A stretch of DNA of 42,842 nt from an uncultured Clostridia bacterium (GCA_945948535.1 CAMFBN010000019.1:1-42842); one strand, 5' to 3'. Counted from the stretch's first letter, positions 8,187 through 17,326 are shown. Numbers and translations: made by a program. The notes: a model not told the origin generated them from the letters alone.

Positions 8187-8558
8187 TCAAGAAAGAGTAT
8201 AAAAAAATAAAAAAATTTCCTATAAATCAACCTGTTTAGTATCAATTTGACTCCCGCAGCGGTAAGGCCAGCCGGAGGAAACCGGAATAGCCGCCGGGCC
8301 GGCAGGGGAGATGCAGACCGGCTGAGCAGTCAAAAGACCTCGCAGAGTTTGTCACGAATGCCACAAATCAAGTTTCAATCCATTTCACGCCGGGGCGTGT
8401 ACCTGGCGTGAAATACCTCTCAGGCTGCAAGTGTGCGAGTTGTGCGCCCACGGCGCACAAGGAGTGCGCGCAGCAGTCTGCAAAAATCTGGCGGAAAAGC
8501 CCGAAGGGGTTTTTCGACAATTTGAAAAGCGGGGCGCTTCCCAACGTCCCGCTTTGGC
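8187..8558. other. Gene-free stretch with several hairpins
   Basis: The stretch opens with an AT-only run (8200-8225). Bases 8249-8331 can fold into one closed structure (GACT/AGTC outer pair, CAGCCGG 8269-8275 with CCGGCTG 8318-8324). Two further perfect hairpins follow: ATTTCACGCC/GGCGTGAAAT (8382-8414), whose arms use the ATTTCAC/GTGAAAT unit also seen at 41151-41330, and TTGTGCGCC/GGCGCACAA (8440-8460). I see no open reading frame and could not match the 8249-8331 fold to a riboswitch family I know. Confidence 0.5.
8525..8555 (-). terminator. Hairpin terminator after the Rrf2 regulator gene
   Basis: An AAAGCGGG/CCCGCTTT stem sits 3 nt past the stop codon, followed on the minus strand by a short T-rich run (TTTTCAAATT). 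The T tract is modest. Confidence 0.55.
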
Positions 8559-8990
8559 CTATATCACATAGTCGTCTCCGGCAGCGCCCTGTTCCATCAG
8601 GTCGGCAATGGTCACGCTTTCCAGATAATCGTGGATGACCTTGTCCAGCCCCTGCCACAGCTTGAAGGTCCGGCAGTTCCCCGCCCGGGAGCAGCCGCTG
8701 GCGTTTTCCTCCAGACAGGATACCGGTGCCAGAGAATCCTCCGTCAGACTGAGAATGCTGTACACCGTGTAGTGGTCCGGAGACTTTTTCAGGCGGTAGC
8801 CGCCGCCCTTGCCCCGAAGGCTGTCCAGCACCTTGGCTTTTACCAGCATCCGGATGATACTTTCCAGATACTTCTCGGAAATCTCCTGCCGCTGGGCAAT
8901 GCCTTTCAAGGAAATAAACTCGTCCGACTGATGCTCCGCCAGGTCGATCATGACCCGCAGCGCATAGCGGCCCTTTGTGGAAATTAACAT
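8559..8990 (-). CDS. Rrf2-family transcriptional regulator (IscR/CymR-like)
   Basis: A 143-residue winged-helix repressor. The N-terminus LISTKGRYALRVMIDLAEH and the recognition-helix region ISLKGIAQRQEISEKYLESIIRML are standard for Rrf2 proteins. The wing reads SLRGKGGGYRL. Three cysteines follow in a C-x7-C-x5-C arrangement (SCLEENASGCSRAGNC), close to the Fe-S ligating triplet of IscR, so it may carry a cluster, whereas classic CymR does not. The ATG at 8990 was chosen because it gives the conserved N-terminus. The gene is divergent from cysK, and a matching palindrome lies at the cysK start site, so control of cysteine synthesis is the likely role (inference). Confidence 0.88.
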   Translation of the reverse strand: MLISTKGRYALRVMIDLAEHQSDEFISLKGIAQRQEISEKYLESIIRMLVKAKVLDSLRGKGGGYRLKKSPDHYTVYSILSLTEDSLAPVSCLEENASGCSRAGNCRTFKLWQGLDKVIHDYLESVTIADLMEQGAAGDDYVI

Positions 8991-9027
8991 GACTTCTTCC
9001 CTCCGCGTAGTCTTGTTCCTTAATCCT

Positions 9028-9056
9028 ATTATACAGCAAGGTTTATGGGGAATCAA
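9028..9056 (-). promoter_or_regulatory. Promoter of the Rrf2 regulator gene
   Basis: Minus strand: -35 TTGATT (9051-9056), 17-bp spacer, perfect -10 TATAAT (9028-9033). Confidence 0.72.
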
Positions 9057-9079
9057 GAGAAATTTTTTAAACCCGGCTA

Positions 9080-9108
9080 TTGACAAACCACAATACCCGT
9101 TGTATAAT
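9080..9108 (+). promoter_or_regulatory. Consensus promoter of cysK
   Basis: -35 TTGACA (9080-9085), 17-bp spacer and -10 TATAAT (9103-9108), both perfect consensus. A promoter this strong would need repression. Confidence 0.85.
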
Positions 9109-9113
9109 CCATA

Positions 9114-9138
9114 TATTCCTAGCGTAGAGATAGGAAAT
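9114..9138 (+). promoter_or_regulatory. Candidate Rrf2/CymR-type operator at the cysK start site
   Basis: An inverted repeat TTCCTA (9116-9121), 9 bp, TAGGAA (9131-9136), extended by TAT/ATA on the outside. It covers the predicted +1 (about 9115). An AT-flanked inverted repeat of this size is what Rrf2 regulators usually bind. Confidence 0.6.
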
Positions 9139-9141
9139 AAC

Positions 9142-9201
9142 ATGAAAAATGTAAAAGTATTTTTTCGATGTCGCCGCCATACAATGCGTTTATCGAGTTG
9201 A
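9142..9201 (+). CDS. Possible 19-codon leader ORF upstream of cysK
   Basis: An ATG at 9142 with a weak AGGAAATAAC ribosome binding site opens a frame of 19 codons ending in TGA (9199-9201). It is basic and contains one cysteine (FFRCRRH). It lies entirely in the cysK leader. A GC-rich hairpin (GCGGGG/CCCCGT, about 9223-9239) lies between it and the cysK ribosome binding site. It could be a cysteine-sensing leader peptide or chance. Confidence 0.3.
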   Translation: MKNVKVFFRCRRHTMRLSS

Positions 9202-9271
9202 CGCAGCCGTGCACGCATTGCCCGCGGGGGCATCCCCGTAAAATTATCATACAATCAGGAGGAATTGCATT

Positions 9272-10204
9272 ATGTCAAACATTTATACATCCGCCGATCA
9301 GCTGATCGGAAAAACTCCGTTGCTGGAGCTGGTACACATCGAGAAGGAACTGGGGCTGGAAGCGAAAATCCTTGCCAAGCTGGAATACTTCAACCCCGCC
9401 GGTTCCGTAAAGGACCGCATCGCCAAGGCCATGATCGACGACGCGGAAGCCAGCGGCAAGCTGAAGCCCGGCAGCGTCATCATTGAGCCCACCTCCGGCA
9501 ACACCGGCATCGGCCTTGCATCCGTAGCCGCCGCCCGGGGCTACCGCATCATCATCGTCATGCCCGAGACTATGAGCGTGGAGCGCCGCCAGCTGATGAA
9601 GGCCTACGGCGCGGAGCTGGTACTGACAGAGGGCGCCAAGGGCATGAAGGGCGCTATTGCCAAGGCTGACGAGCTGGCAAAGGAGATTCCGAACAGCTTC
9701 ATTCCCGGTCAGTTCGTGAATCCCGCCAACCCTGCCGTCCACCGGGCCACCACCGGCCCCGAAATCTGGGAGGACACCGACGGTCAGGTGGATATCTTTG
9801 TCGCAGGCGTGGGCACCGGCGGCACCGTCACCGGTGTTGGCGAGTACCTGAAGAGCCAGAATCCCGAGGTCAAGGTGGTTGCCGTGGAGCCTGCCGGTTC
9901 CCCGGTGCTGAGCAAGGGCACCCCCGGCGCCCACAAGATTCAGGGCATCGGCGCAGGCTTTGTTCCCGCCGTGCTGAACACCGGCGTGTATGACGAGATC
10001 ATCACGGTGGAAAACGAAGCCGCCTTCGCCACCGGCAAGAAGATCGGCAAGTCCGAGGGCGTGCTGGTGGGTATTTCCTCCGGCGCTGCTGTCTCCGCCG
10101 CCATCGAGCTGGCAAAGCGCCCGGAGAACAAGGGAAAGACCATCGTGGCCCTGCTGCCGGACACCGGAGACCGCTACCTCTCCACCCCGCTGTTTGCGGA
10201 TTAA
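9272..10204 (+). CDS. cysK: Cysteine synthase A (O-acetylserine sulfhydrylase)
   Basis: A PLP enzyme making L-cysteine and acetate from O-acetyl-L-serine and sulfide in the cytoplasm. It has 310 residues, the usual length. The PLP lysine is Lys47 in NPAGSVKDR. The substrate loop TSGNTG, the phosphate-binding loop [10 protein letters not shown] and SSGAA near the C-terminus are all present. The ATG at 9272 has AGGAGGAATTGCATT upstream. The gene has its own consensus promoter and a terminator on each side, so it is probably monocistronic. The neighbouring divergent Rrf2 gene suggests cysteine- or Fe-S-dependent repression. Confidence 0.95.
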   Translation: MSNIYTSADQLIGKTPLLELVHIEKELGLEAKILAKLEYFNPAGSVKDRIAKAMIDDAEASGKLKPGSVIIEPTSGNTGIGLASVAAARGYRIIIVMPETMSVERRQLMKAYGAELVLTEGAKGMKGAIAKADELAKEIPNSFIPGQFVNPANPAVHRATTGPEIWEDTDGQVDIFVAGVGTGGTVTGVGEYLKSQNPEVKVVAVEPAGSPVLSKGTPGAHKIQGIGAGFVPAVLNTGVYDEIITVENEAAFATGKKIGKSEGVLVGISSGAAVSAAIELAKRPENKGKTIVALLPDTGDRYLSTPLFAD

Positions 10205-10217
10205 CGCAATATTTTGT

Positions 10218-10256
10218 GGGGCAGCCGCATTTCCTGCGGCTGCCCCTGAATTGTTT
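10218..10256 (+). terminator. Terminator after cysK
   Basis: A 12-bp perfect stem GGGGCAGCCGCA with its complement, 5-nt loop, then a weak T-rich tail (TGAATTGTTTGT). Confidence 0.75.
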
Positions 10257-10266
10257 GTATTGCAAA

Positions 10267-10295
10267 GCCCCCATGGGTCATGGACCCGTGGGGGC
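10267..10295 (-). terminator. Hairpin at the end of the pst-pho operon
   Basis: A GCCCCC...GGGGGC stem of 13 bp with one mismatch sits 15 nt past the phoR stop. The minus-strand tail is only weakly T-rich (TTTGCAATAC), so termination may be partial. Confidence 0.55.
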
Positions 10296-10309
10296 AATCC
10301 TTGCTTTCT

Positions 10310-11945
10310 TCAAAATGTCACGGTGACGGTGGTTCCCTTGCCGGGGGTGCTCTGCAAGCGGATATCCGCGTTGTGGTATTGGGCTGCGTGCTTGACAATG
10401 GACAGGCCCAGACCGGTGCCGCCGGAGGCCTTGGAGTGGCTCTTATCCACCCTATAAAACCGCTCGAATACCCGGCTCTGGTGCTCCGGCGGGATGCCGA
10501 TGCCGGTATCCGCCACGGTGAGAACCACATGACCGCCTTTTTTCGCCACGGTCACATCCACCCTGCCGCCTTTCACATTATACTTGACGGCGTTGCTGCA
10601 CAGGTTCTGCACGATCTCGAACACCAGGCCCCGGACGCCGGGGAAGGTGCAGTGCTCACCGGACACCTGAATGGTGACCTTTTTTTCCTCCGCCGCAAGG
10701 CGCAGAGAATCGGCGATTTCCTCGGCGATGTCCAGAATGTCCACGTCCTCTTTGGGCATCTCCACGCCCTCGTCCAGATGGCTCAGGCGGATGACGTCCT
10801 CAATGAGCAGCACCAGCCGGGAAGCCTCCCGGTGGATATTGCTGATGAAGCGCTGGGTGTCCTCGGGCTTTACCAGCCCGTTTTCCAGCAGCTCCGCGCT
10901 GCCGATGATGGATTGCAGGGGCGTTTTCAGCTCATGGGACACGTTGGCGGTGAACTCCCGGCGGCTCTGCTCCGCGTTCTGCACGTCGGTGATGTCCAGC
11001 GCCAGAATCATCAGGCCGATCACGTCGTCGCCGGAGGAAATGCGGCTCAGGAGGAACTGGTAGGTTCTGCCCTGCCGCTGGGCTTTCAGCTCGCTGTGGC
11101 CCTGCCGGAGGGCGGCGTCCACCGCGGCGGTCATGTCGGGCTTCCGGTCCACGGCACAGAAGGGCCTGCCAACGCTGGTTTCATCCGCGCCGAACAGCTT
11201 CTCCGCCGCCGGATTCAGGCTCAGCACCGCGCCGCTGCCGTCCAGCAGCACCAGCCCCTCCTGCATATGGAACGTAATCTGGTTGAATTCGTCGGTTTTT
11301 CGCTGAAGTGTCTGAAGTTGATTTTCAATTTTCTCATGCTGCTGGTGGATGCGGCCCAGCAGGGGCGACAGCTCCTCGTAGGTGTCGTTTTCCAGCGGAT
11401 GCTCCAAATCCAGATGGTTCAGCGGCTCCACGATTTTTTTGGACACCCGGCGGGCCAAAACCGCCGACAGGACAATCGCCAGCAGCACCACCACGCACAC
11501 CGGATGGAGCATTCCCACCACCAGCACCAGCAGGGTCTGCTGGCTTGCGGAAATCCGCAGCACGCTGCCGTCTGACAGGCGCTTTGCCTCATACATCCGC
11601 TTTTCCAGCAGGGTATCCGACTGACGCACCGCGCTGCCGGTGCCGTATTGCAGGGCCTGCCGGATTTCCTCCCGCTGTAAATGGTTCTCCATCTGCGCCG
11701 ATTCGGCGTGGGTGTCGAAGATCACCGTGCCGTCGCTCTGGATCCAGGTCAGGCGGAAGCGTTTGGCTTCCACGGTTTTTAAGAAGTCCAGTCCGCCCTG
11801 CTCGGTGCCGGCGGCGGCAATGCTCAATTCGTCCTTGAGCTGGGTGGTCTGCACATCGCTGGCGTAGCCATACAGCACGCCCATGACGATAAGCAGCGAG
11901 CAGCACAGAATCACCGCCGCCACGGTGACGATGGAACGAAAAATT

Positions 11946-11956
<11 letters not shown>
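10310..11956 (-). CDS. phoR: Phosphate-sensing histidine kinase PhoR
   Basis: Membrane sensor kinase of the phosphate two-component system, 548 residues. It has a transmembrane helix at about 8-30, an extracytoplasmic region at 31-145, a second helix at about 142-167, a short HAMP-like linker and a PAS domain at about 222-330 (MQEGLVLLDGSGAVLSLNPAAEKLFG). The phospho-acceptor is His341 in FTANVSHELKTPL. The ATPase domain has N box QNLCSNAVKYN, G1 VADTGIGIP and G2 GTGLGLSIVKHAA. The ATG at 11956 overlaps the end of phoP by 11 nt and has GGAGGG upstream, so the two are coupled. The assignment to PhoR rather than another kinase rests on its place after pstCAB-phoU-phoP. Confidence 0.9.
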
Positions 11957-12626
<670 letters not shown>

Positions 12627-12694
12627 ACGCATATCTCCCTCTTTGTCCCGCGTTTCCTCTATACTACCCCATTCGGCCCGAAAACGCAAGCGTG

Positions 12695-13336
12695 TTACTG
12701 GCATTCCTCCCGGATACCGGTGAGGGAGAACTCCACCCACTCGGCGATGTTTGTGCAGTGGTCGCCGATGCGCTCGAAATACTTGGCGATCATCAGCAGA
12801 TCCAGCGCGTACTCTCCGTCGCCGGGATTGGATGCGATCATGGCGATAATGTCCGACTTGACCTCATTAAAATAATTGTCCACAATGTCGTCGTTGCCCA
12901 TGACCTTTTTCGCCAGGGCCAGATCCTGCTTGACGTAGGCGTCCACCGCCTCCGTCACCATGGTCTGGGCGGCCTTTGCCATATCCTGAAGCTGGCTTTC
13001 CTCCGCGCTTCTGGACATTTTGGGAATCAAATCCACAATATCCTCCGCCTGATCGCCGATACGCTCCATATCGGTGATCATTTTCATGGCGGCGCTGATC
13101 TGCCGCAGATCCCTTGCCACGGGCTGCTGCCGCAGCAGCAGCTTCAGGCAGATATTTTCAATGGTGCGCTCGCTCTCGTCGATGACGCTGCCCACTTGGG
13201 CTGTTTTTTCTTCCAACTCGTCGCTGTAGGCCGTCAGGGACTGGGCCGCGAGGGCGATAATCTCCTCGCAGGCAGCGCCCATCTGAATCAGCTCCTGATT
13301 CAGGTTCCACAGCTGTTCCTGATATAAATTTCTCAT
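12695..13336 (-). CDS. phoU: Phosphate signalling protein PhoU
   Basis: A 213-residue all-helical protein that links the Pst transporter to the PhoR kinase and restrains phosphate uptake and signalling. It has the two repeated three-helix bundles of PhoU with metal-binding E/D-xxx-D motifs, for example DMERIGDQAEDI and YFERIGDHCTNIAEWVEF. The ATG at 13336 follows GGAGGAAGCACC. It lies 13 nt after pstB in the same transcript. Confidence 0.94.
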   Translation of the reverse strand: MRNLYQEQLWNLNQELIQMGAACEEIIALAAQSLTAYSDELEEKTAQVGSVIDESERTIENICLKLLLRQQPVARDLRQISAAMKMITDMERIGDQAEDIVDLIPKMSRSAEESQLQDMAKAAQTMVTEAVDAYVKQDLALAKKVMGNDDIVDNYFNEVKSDIIAMIASNPGDGEYALDLLMIAKYFERIGDHCTNIAEWVEFSLTGIREECQ

Positions 13337-13349
13337 GGTGCTTCCTCCA

Positions 13350-14102
13350 TTAGCCGAAGCGGCCTGTGATATAGTCCTCCGTCCGCTTGTCGCTGGGCGT
13401 GGAGAACAGGGTTTCCGTGCTGCCGTACTCCACCAGATCTCCCAGCAGGAAGAAGGCGGTCTGGTCGGAAATCCGAAGGGCCTGCTGCATATTGTGGGTG
13501 ACGATGACGATGGTGTACTTCTCCTTCAGCTCCATTGCCAGATCTTCAATGCGGGAGGTGGAAATGGGGTCCAGGGCGGAGGTGGGCTCGTCCATCAGCA
13601 GCACCTCCGGCTCCACCGCCAGCGCCCGGGCGATGCACAGCCGCTGCTGCTGACCGCCGGACATACCGAGGGCGTTCTTTTTCAGCCGGTCCTTCACCTC
13701 GTCCCAGATGGCCGCGCCCCGGAGGGCCTTCTCCACGATGTCGTCCAGCTGGGCCTTGTTGCGCACGCCGTGAGTCCGGGGGCCGTAGGCGATGTTGTCG
13801 TAAATGCTCATGGGGAAGGGGTTTGGCTTCTGGAACACCATGCCCACGGCTTTGCGCAGGTTGTTGACCTCCGTCTCAAAGATGTTCTGCCCGTGGTAGG
13901 TGACTTCTCCGGTGATCTTCACCCCCGGCACCAAATCGTTCATCCGGTTCAGGGTCTTGAGAAAGGTGGACTTGCCGCAGCCCGAAGGGCCGATGAGGGC
14001 GGTGATGGACTTTTCGGGAATGTCCATGCTGATGTGCTTCAGTGCCTGGGTCTGACCGTACCAGAGGTTCAGGTCGTTCACGGTGATGATTGGTTGATTC
14101 AT
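13350..14102 (-). CDS. pstB: Phosphate ABC transporter ATPase PstB
   Basis: ATP-binding subunit of the high-affinity phosphate importer, 250 residues. It begins [15 protein letters not shown], with Walker [10 protein letters not shown], signature MSGGQQQR and Walker [14 protein letters not shown], and carries the PstB-specific [11 protein letters not shown] region. The reading frame remains open upstream through the repeat element (to 14207), but the ATG at 14102 has AAGGAG 7 nt upstream and the family N-terminus. Confidence 0.96.
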   Translation of the reverse strand: MNQPIITVNDLNLWYGQTQALKHISMDIPEKSITALIGPSGCGKSTFLKTLNRMNDLVPGVKITGEVTYHGQNIFETEVNNLRKAVGMVFQKPNPFPMSIYDNIAYGPRTHGVRNKAQLDDIVEKALRGAAIWDEVKDRLKKNALGMSGGQQQRLCIARALAVEPEVLLMDEPTSALDPISTSRIEDLAMELKEKYTIVIVTHNMQQALRISDQTAFFLLGDLVEYGSTETLFSTPSDKRTEDYITGRFG

Positions 14103-14124
14103 ATGATAGCTCCTTGCTGTTATC

Positions 14125-14238
14125 AATTGACAATGGACAATGAACAATTGACAATTAAGGTGTCCCTGCGGGACAAATTTAAATAATACCCCGAAGGGAT
14201 ACCACAATTGTCAATTGTCAACTGTCAATTGTCAATTC
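14125..14238. repeat. Heptad-arm palindromic element (copy E2) between pstA and pstB
   Basis: Left arm 14126-14156 is four and a half 7-bp units of the ATTGACA type. Right arm 14206-14238 is the inverted set (TGTCAAT units), with a few differences in the middle units. The core reads GGTGTCCC, a 3-nt loop, GGGACA, then AATTTAAAT, then the mini-hairpin CCC-cgaa-GGG and a short ACCACAATTG junction. The right arm ends 2 nt from the pstA stop codon (14241-14243). Confidence 0.78.
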
Positions 14239-14240
14239 GT

Positions 14241-15083
14241 CTATATCGCGTTTTTCTTCTGATAATAGTTCGTCACCGCCCCAGCGGACAGGTTGATGCA
14301 GAAGGACAGCACCAGCAAAATTGCGGCAATGCCGAAGGCCACGCCGAATTCGCCCTGCTCCTTGGCGTAGACATAAAGGGCAACGGTCAGGGTGGCGCCG
14401 GCGCTCCCCAGCCCCTCGAAAAACCCGTTCAGCGCGTGGGCAAAGCCCGCGGTGAAGAGCAGAGCGGCGGATTCGCCCAAAATTCTGCCCACGGACAAAA
14501 TACAGCCGGTGATAACGCCGTCCACGCAGCCGGGCAGCACCACCGTGCGCACCACACGCCACTTGCCCGCGCCAAGGCCGAAGGCCCCTTCCCGGTAGGA
14601 CTGAGGCACGGTTTTCAGGCTTTCCTGGGTATTGCGCAGAATGGTGGGCAGGTTCATAATGACCAGCGTCAGCGCGCCCGCCATCAGGCTGGTGCCGAAG
14701 GTGCCCGCGAACATGAGCATTCCCACAAGGCCGTAGATAATGGAGGGGATGCCGCTGAGGGCCTCCGCCGCGTACTCGATGACCGCCACCAGCTTTTTGT
14801 TGGAGGCGTATTCCGTCAGGTACACCGCCGCGCCCACACCCAGCGGAATCACGATGACCAGGGTTGCGATGACGATGTACACCGTATTCAGGATGTCCGG
14901 CAGGATGCCGATATTGCCGCTTAAGTAGCTGGGCTTGGTGCTGAGGAACTGCCAGCTCAGGTTGGGAATTCCCTTGACCAGCACATAGGCGACGATGAAC
15001 AGGGTCAGCAGCGCCGTCAGCGCCGTGGCAAGGTACATTCCAAACCGCACCAGCCGGATAAACCACTTTCTGCTTGCACTCAT
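14241..15083 (-). CDS. pstA: Phosphate ABC transporter permease PstA
   Basis: A 280-residue inner-membrane permease with about six helices and the binding-protein-dependent transport motif EALSGIPSIIYGLVGMLMF. The later segment SYREGAFGLGAGKWRVVRTVVLP is the EAA loop that docks PstB. Its ATG overlaps the pstC stop by 4 nt (ATGA), so translation is coupled. Downstream, the repeat element E2 separates it from pstB. Confidence 0.95.
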   Translation of the reverse strand: MSASRKWFIRLVRFGMYLATALTALLTLFIVAYVLVKGIPNLSWQFLSTKPSYLSGNIGILPDILNTVYIVIATLVIVIPLGVGAAVYLTEYASNKKLVAVIEYAAEALSGIPSIIYGLVGMLMFAGTFGTSLMAGALTLVIMNLPTILRNTQESLKTVPQSYREGAFGLGAGKWRVVRTVVLPGCVDGVITGCILSVGRILGESAALLFTAGFAHALNGFFEGLGSAGATLTVALYVYAKEQGEFGVAFGIAAILLVLSFCINLSAGAVTNYYQKKNAI

Positions 15084-15949
15084 GACCTTCTTTCTCCTTT
15101 CAGGAAGAAATTCAGAATCGCGTTAATGAGCATGATGAACAGGAACAGCACCAGCGCGATGGAGAACAGGGCCTGCCGCTGCAGGCCGCTGGAGTAGGAC
15201 ATTTCCGAGGCAACCGCCGTGGTCAGGAACCGCACGGACTGGAAAAGCGAAGGCATATTTGCCGCGTTGCCCGCCACCATCATGACCGCCATGGCCTCGC
15301 CGATGGCCCGGCCCACGCCCAGCACCACGGCGGCGGCAATGCCGCTTTTCGCCGCCGGCACGGACACCCGGAACCAGGTCTCCTCCGGGGTGGCCCCCAG
15401 CGCTAGAGACGCGTCCTCATATTCTTTCGGCACCGCTTCCAGAGCGGTGACGGACATTTTAATGATGGAGGGCAGAATCATAATGGCAAGCACGATAATC
15501 GCCGCCAGCAGGCTGGCTCCGTCGGGGATATGGAACAATTTCCGGATGCCCGGCACCAGCACCATCATGCCCACAAGGCCGTAGACCACGGAAGGGATCC
15601 CCGCCAGCATGGACACTGCCTGTCCCACAATTTCCTTGACGGATTTGGGGGCCATTTTCGCCAGATACACGGCGGTGAGAAACCCCACAGGAACGCCCAG
15701 CAAAATCGCCCCGGCGGTGCCGTAGACGCTGGTCAGGATGAAGGGCAGGATGCCGTATTTCGGCTCCGCCGCCGTGGAGGCCCATTCCTTTCCAAAGAGG
15801 AATTTCACAATTCCGATTTCCCGGATGGCGGGAATGCCGGAAATCACCAGATACGCGGTGATCAGCAGAACGCAGGCCACCGTCACCAGACCCAGCAGCA
15901 GGAAAATGCCGTGTACCACCGTTTCCAGATAGTTTTGTTTTGTCTTCAT
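15080..15949 (-). CDS. pstC: Phosphate ABC transporter permease PstC
   Basis: A 289-residue permease, partner of PstA, with six or so hydrophobic helices, the motif SMLAGIPSVVYGLVGMMVL and the EAA loop PKEYEDASLALGATPEETWFRV. It is first in the operon, with GGAAAGG before the ATG at 15949. No pstS (phosphate-binding lipoprotein) gene precedes it, which is unusual. The promoter region carries three PhoP-type repeats on this strand. Confidence 0.95.
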   Translation of the reverse strand: MKTKQNYLETVVHGIFLLLGLVTVACVLLITAYLVISGIPAIREIGIVKFLFGKEWASTAAEPKYGILPFILTSVYGTAGAILLGVPVGFLTAVYLAKMAPKSVKEIVGQAVSMLAGIPSVVYGLVGMMVLVPGIRKLFHIPDGASLLAAIIVLAIMILPSIIKMSVTALEAVPKEYEDASLALGATPEETWFRVSVPAAKSGIAAAVVLGVGRAIGEAMAVMMVAGNAANMPSLFQSVRFLTTAVASEMSYSSGLQRQALFSIALVLFLFIMLINAILNFFLKGERRS

Positions 15950-15994
15950 ATTGTCAGCCTTTCCTAGGGTATTTCCACCATCTTACCGCCGGAA

Positions 15995-16045
15995 TGTAAA
16001 ATACGAAATCGGTACATTGTAAAATTTGTGTCAAATCGCTGTCCA
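15995..16045 (-). promoter_or_regulatory. Pho boxes of the pst-pho operon
   Basis: Minus strand: hexamers TGGACA (16040-16045), TTGACA (16029-16034) and TTTACA (16018-16023) are spaced exactly 11 bp apart. Another TTTACA lies at 15995-16000. A -10-like TATTTT is at 15998-16003. TT(A/C/T)ACA repeats on an 11-bp period are the known PhoP-binding pattern of Firmicutes. Confidence 0.72.
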
Positions 16046-16064
16046 GCCCCGGTTTTTTCCTTCT

Positions 16065-16118
16065 TTCACCAAAATTTGACATTCCGTTCACACATTATTG
16101 AAATCCACAGACTAGACT
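16065..16118 (+). promoter_or_regulatory. Pho boxes and -10 of the CmpB-like gene
   Basis: Plus strand: TTCACC (16065-16070), TTGACA (16076-16081), TTCACA (16087-16092) and TTGAAA (16098-16103) are four hexamers in exact 11-bp phase. A -10-like TAGACT follows at 16113-16118. There is no separate -35, as expected for a promoter activated by PhoP bound over that region. Confidence 0.72.
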
Positions 16119-16150
16119 GGTGCCGGATAAAAGAAGTGGAGGTATGTGCC

Positions 16151-17107
16151 ATGGCTGAGGAAAGCGGCAAGGATACGTCTGAGCTGGAGCAGCTGGGACA
16201 GGAGACCTTGGACGCGGCAGAGCGTCTGGAGCAGAGCATTCAGAAGGTCTATGCGGAGATCCCTGAGACGGAAAATCTGGAATCCTTTGAGAAAATGGCG
16301 GGGGAATTAAGAGAAACCGCCGGAAAACTGACGAAGGCAGGCACCCAGGTTTTTGCGGTGAGCGATGAGCTGAGTGCACGCTGCCGGGATACCCGTCAGC
16401 AGCGCCGCAAGCGCAAGCTTATCGCGGCGGCCCCCGCCAACGGAACCATCGATCTGGAGGAGCGGGAGGGCAACCACTTCGCCAGAGGACTCGGCGTCTA
16501 CAAGCTGCTGCTCATCTGCTTTATCGGCAGCTTCGCGGGCGTGGTGGTGGAGCTAATGTGGTGTCTCATCCGCAACGGCTATCTGGAAAGCCGTTCCGGA
16601 CTGGTCTACGGCCCCTTCAACCTGCTCTACGGCGCGGGCGCGGTGGCGCTGACGGTGTGCCTTTACCGGTTCCGCAACCGCAGCGGATGGATTTCCTTTT
16701 TCGGCGGGATGCTGGTGGGCACGGTGGTGGAGTACCTGTGCTCCTGGGGGCAGGAGGTTCTGTTTGGCTCCCGGTCCTGGGACTACAGCGCCATGCCCTT
16801 CAACCTGAACGGACGGGTGTGCCTGCTGTACAGCGTCTTCTGGGGAGTTCTGGGCGTCTTCTGGATTAAGGACCTGTACCCCAGAATGGCCCAGCTGATT
16901 CTGAAAATCCCCAACAAAATCGGGAAAATCCTAACCATCGCTGTGACGGTATTCCTGATTTTCAACAGCGTGGTGTCCCTGCTGGCGGTGGACCGCTGGT
17001 CGGAGCGCGTGGCGGGCCAGGCCCCCGCCAATTCACTGGAGGAGCTGCTGGATGAGCGGTTCCCCAATGAGCGCATGGAATCGATCTACGCCAATATGGA
17101 TTTCTAG
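16151..17107 (+). CDS. CmpB-family (putative type IV ABC transporter) membrane protein with N-terminal coiled coil
   Basis: A 318-residue protein. Residues 1-90 are charged and helical (ELEQLGQETLDAAERLEQSI and on), a likely cytoplasmic coiled coil ending in RQQRRKRK. Residues 113-280 hold about five membrane helices with the conserved motifs of the CmpB family (PF06541 as I remember it): GPFNLLYGAGA, EYLCSWGQEVLFGSRSWDYS and PFNLNGRVCLLYSVFWG. The biochemical role of the family is not established. The ATG at 16151 is 7 nt from GGAGGT. The frame also opens at 16028, but that would run over the promoter. The gene is divergent from pstC and has four Pho-box repeats upstream, so induction by phosphate starvation is likely (inference). 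Confidence 0.8.
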   Translation: MAEESGKDTSELEQLGQETLDAAERLEQSIQKVYAEIPETENLESFEKMAGELRETAGKLTKAGTQVFAVSDELSARCRDTRQQRRKRKLIAAAPANGTIDLEEREGNHFARGLGVYKLLLICFIGSFAGVVVELMWCLIRNGYLESRSGLVYGPFNLLYGAGAVALTVCLYRFRNRSGWISFFGGMLVGTVVEYLCSWGQEVLFGSRSWDYSAMPFNLNGRVCLLYSVFWGVLGVFWIKDLYPRMAQLILKIPNKIGKILTIAVTVFLIFNSVVSLLAVDRWSERVAGQAPANSLEELLDERFPNERMESIYANMDF

Positions 17108-17175
17108 GGAAGCACCGCATAATGGGGCAAAAGATCCGCCAAAGCCCACAGTTCCCATTGTGGGGTGCTGCCCTG

Positions 17176-17202
17176 GCCCTCCTCTCCTGGGGAGGGCTTT
17201 TT
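17176..17202 (+). terminator. Terminator after the CmpB-like gene
   Basis: A GCCCTCC/GGAGGGC stem with an 8-nt loop is followed by TTTTT. Confidence 0.85.
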
Positions 17203-17297
17203 CGATATGTTGGCGAAACGGAAACGTGAAGGTGAAACGGCGCAAACCCTGCCGGACACCGTGGAAAGGCGGGGTTTGCAGGTTTCAATGAAATAGG

Positions 17298-17326
17298 TTG
17301 CAAAATCGATTCCGATTTGCTATAAT
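17298..17326 (+). promoter_or_regulatory. Promoter of glmS
   Basis: -35 TTGCAA (17298-17303), 17-bp spacer, -10 TATAAT (17321-17326). The start would be near 17333, leaving a 47-nt leader. That is too short for a glmS ribozyme. An imperfect inverted repeat (17242-17253 with 17268-17279) lies upstream of the promoter. Confidence 0.78.

Noticed and set aside
8249..8331. Cobalamin or other known riboswitch
   Set aside because: Some short stretches resemble pieces of a cobalamin riboswitch, but the required GGTG/AATCC and CAGGAGACC boxes are missing and no B12-related gene follows.
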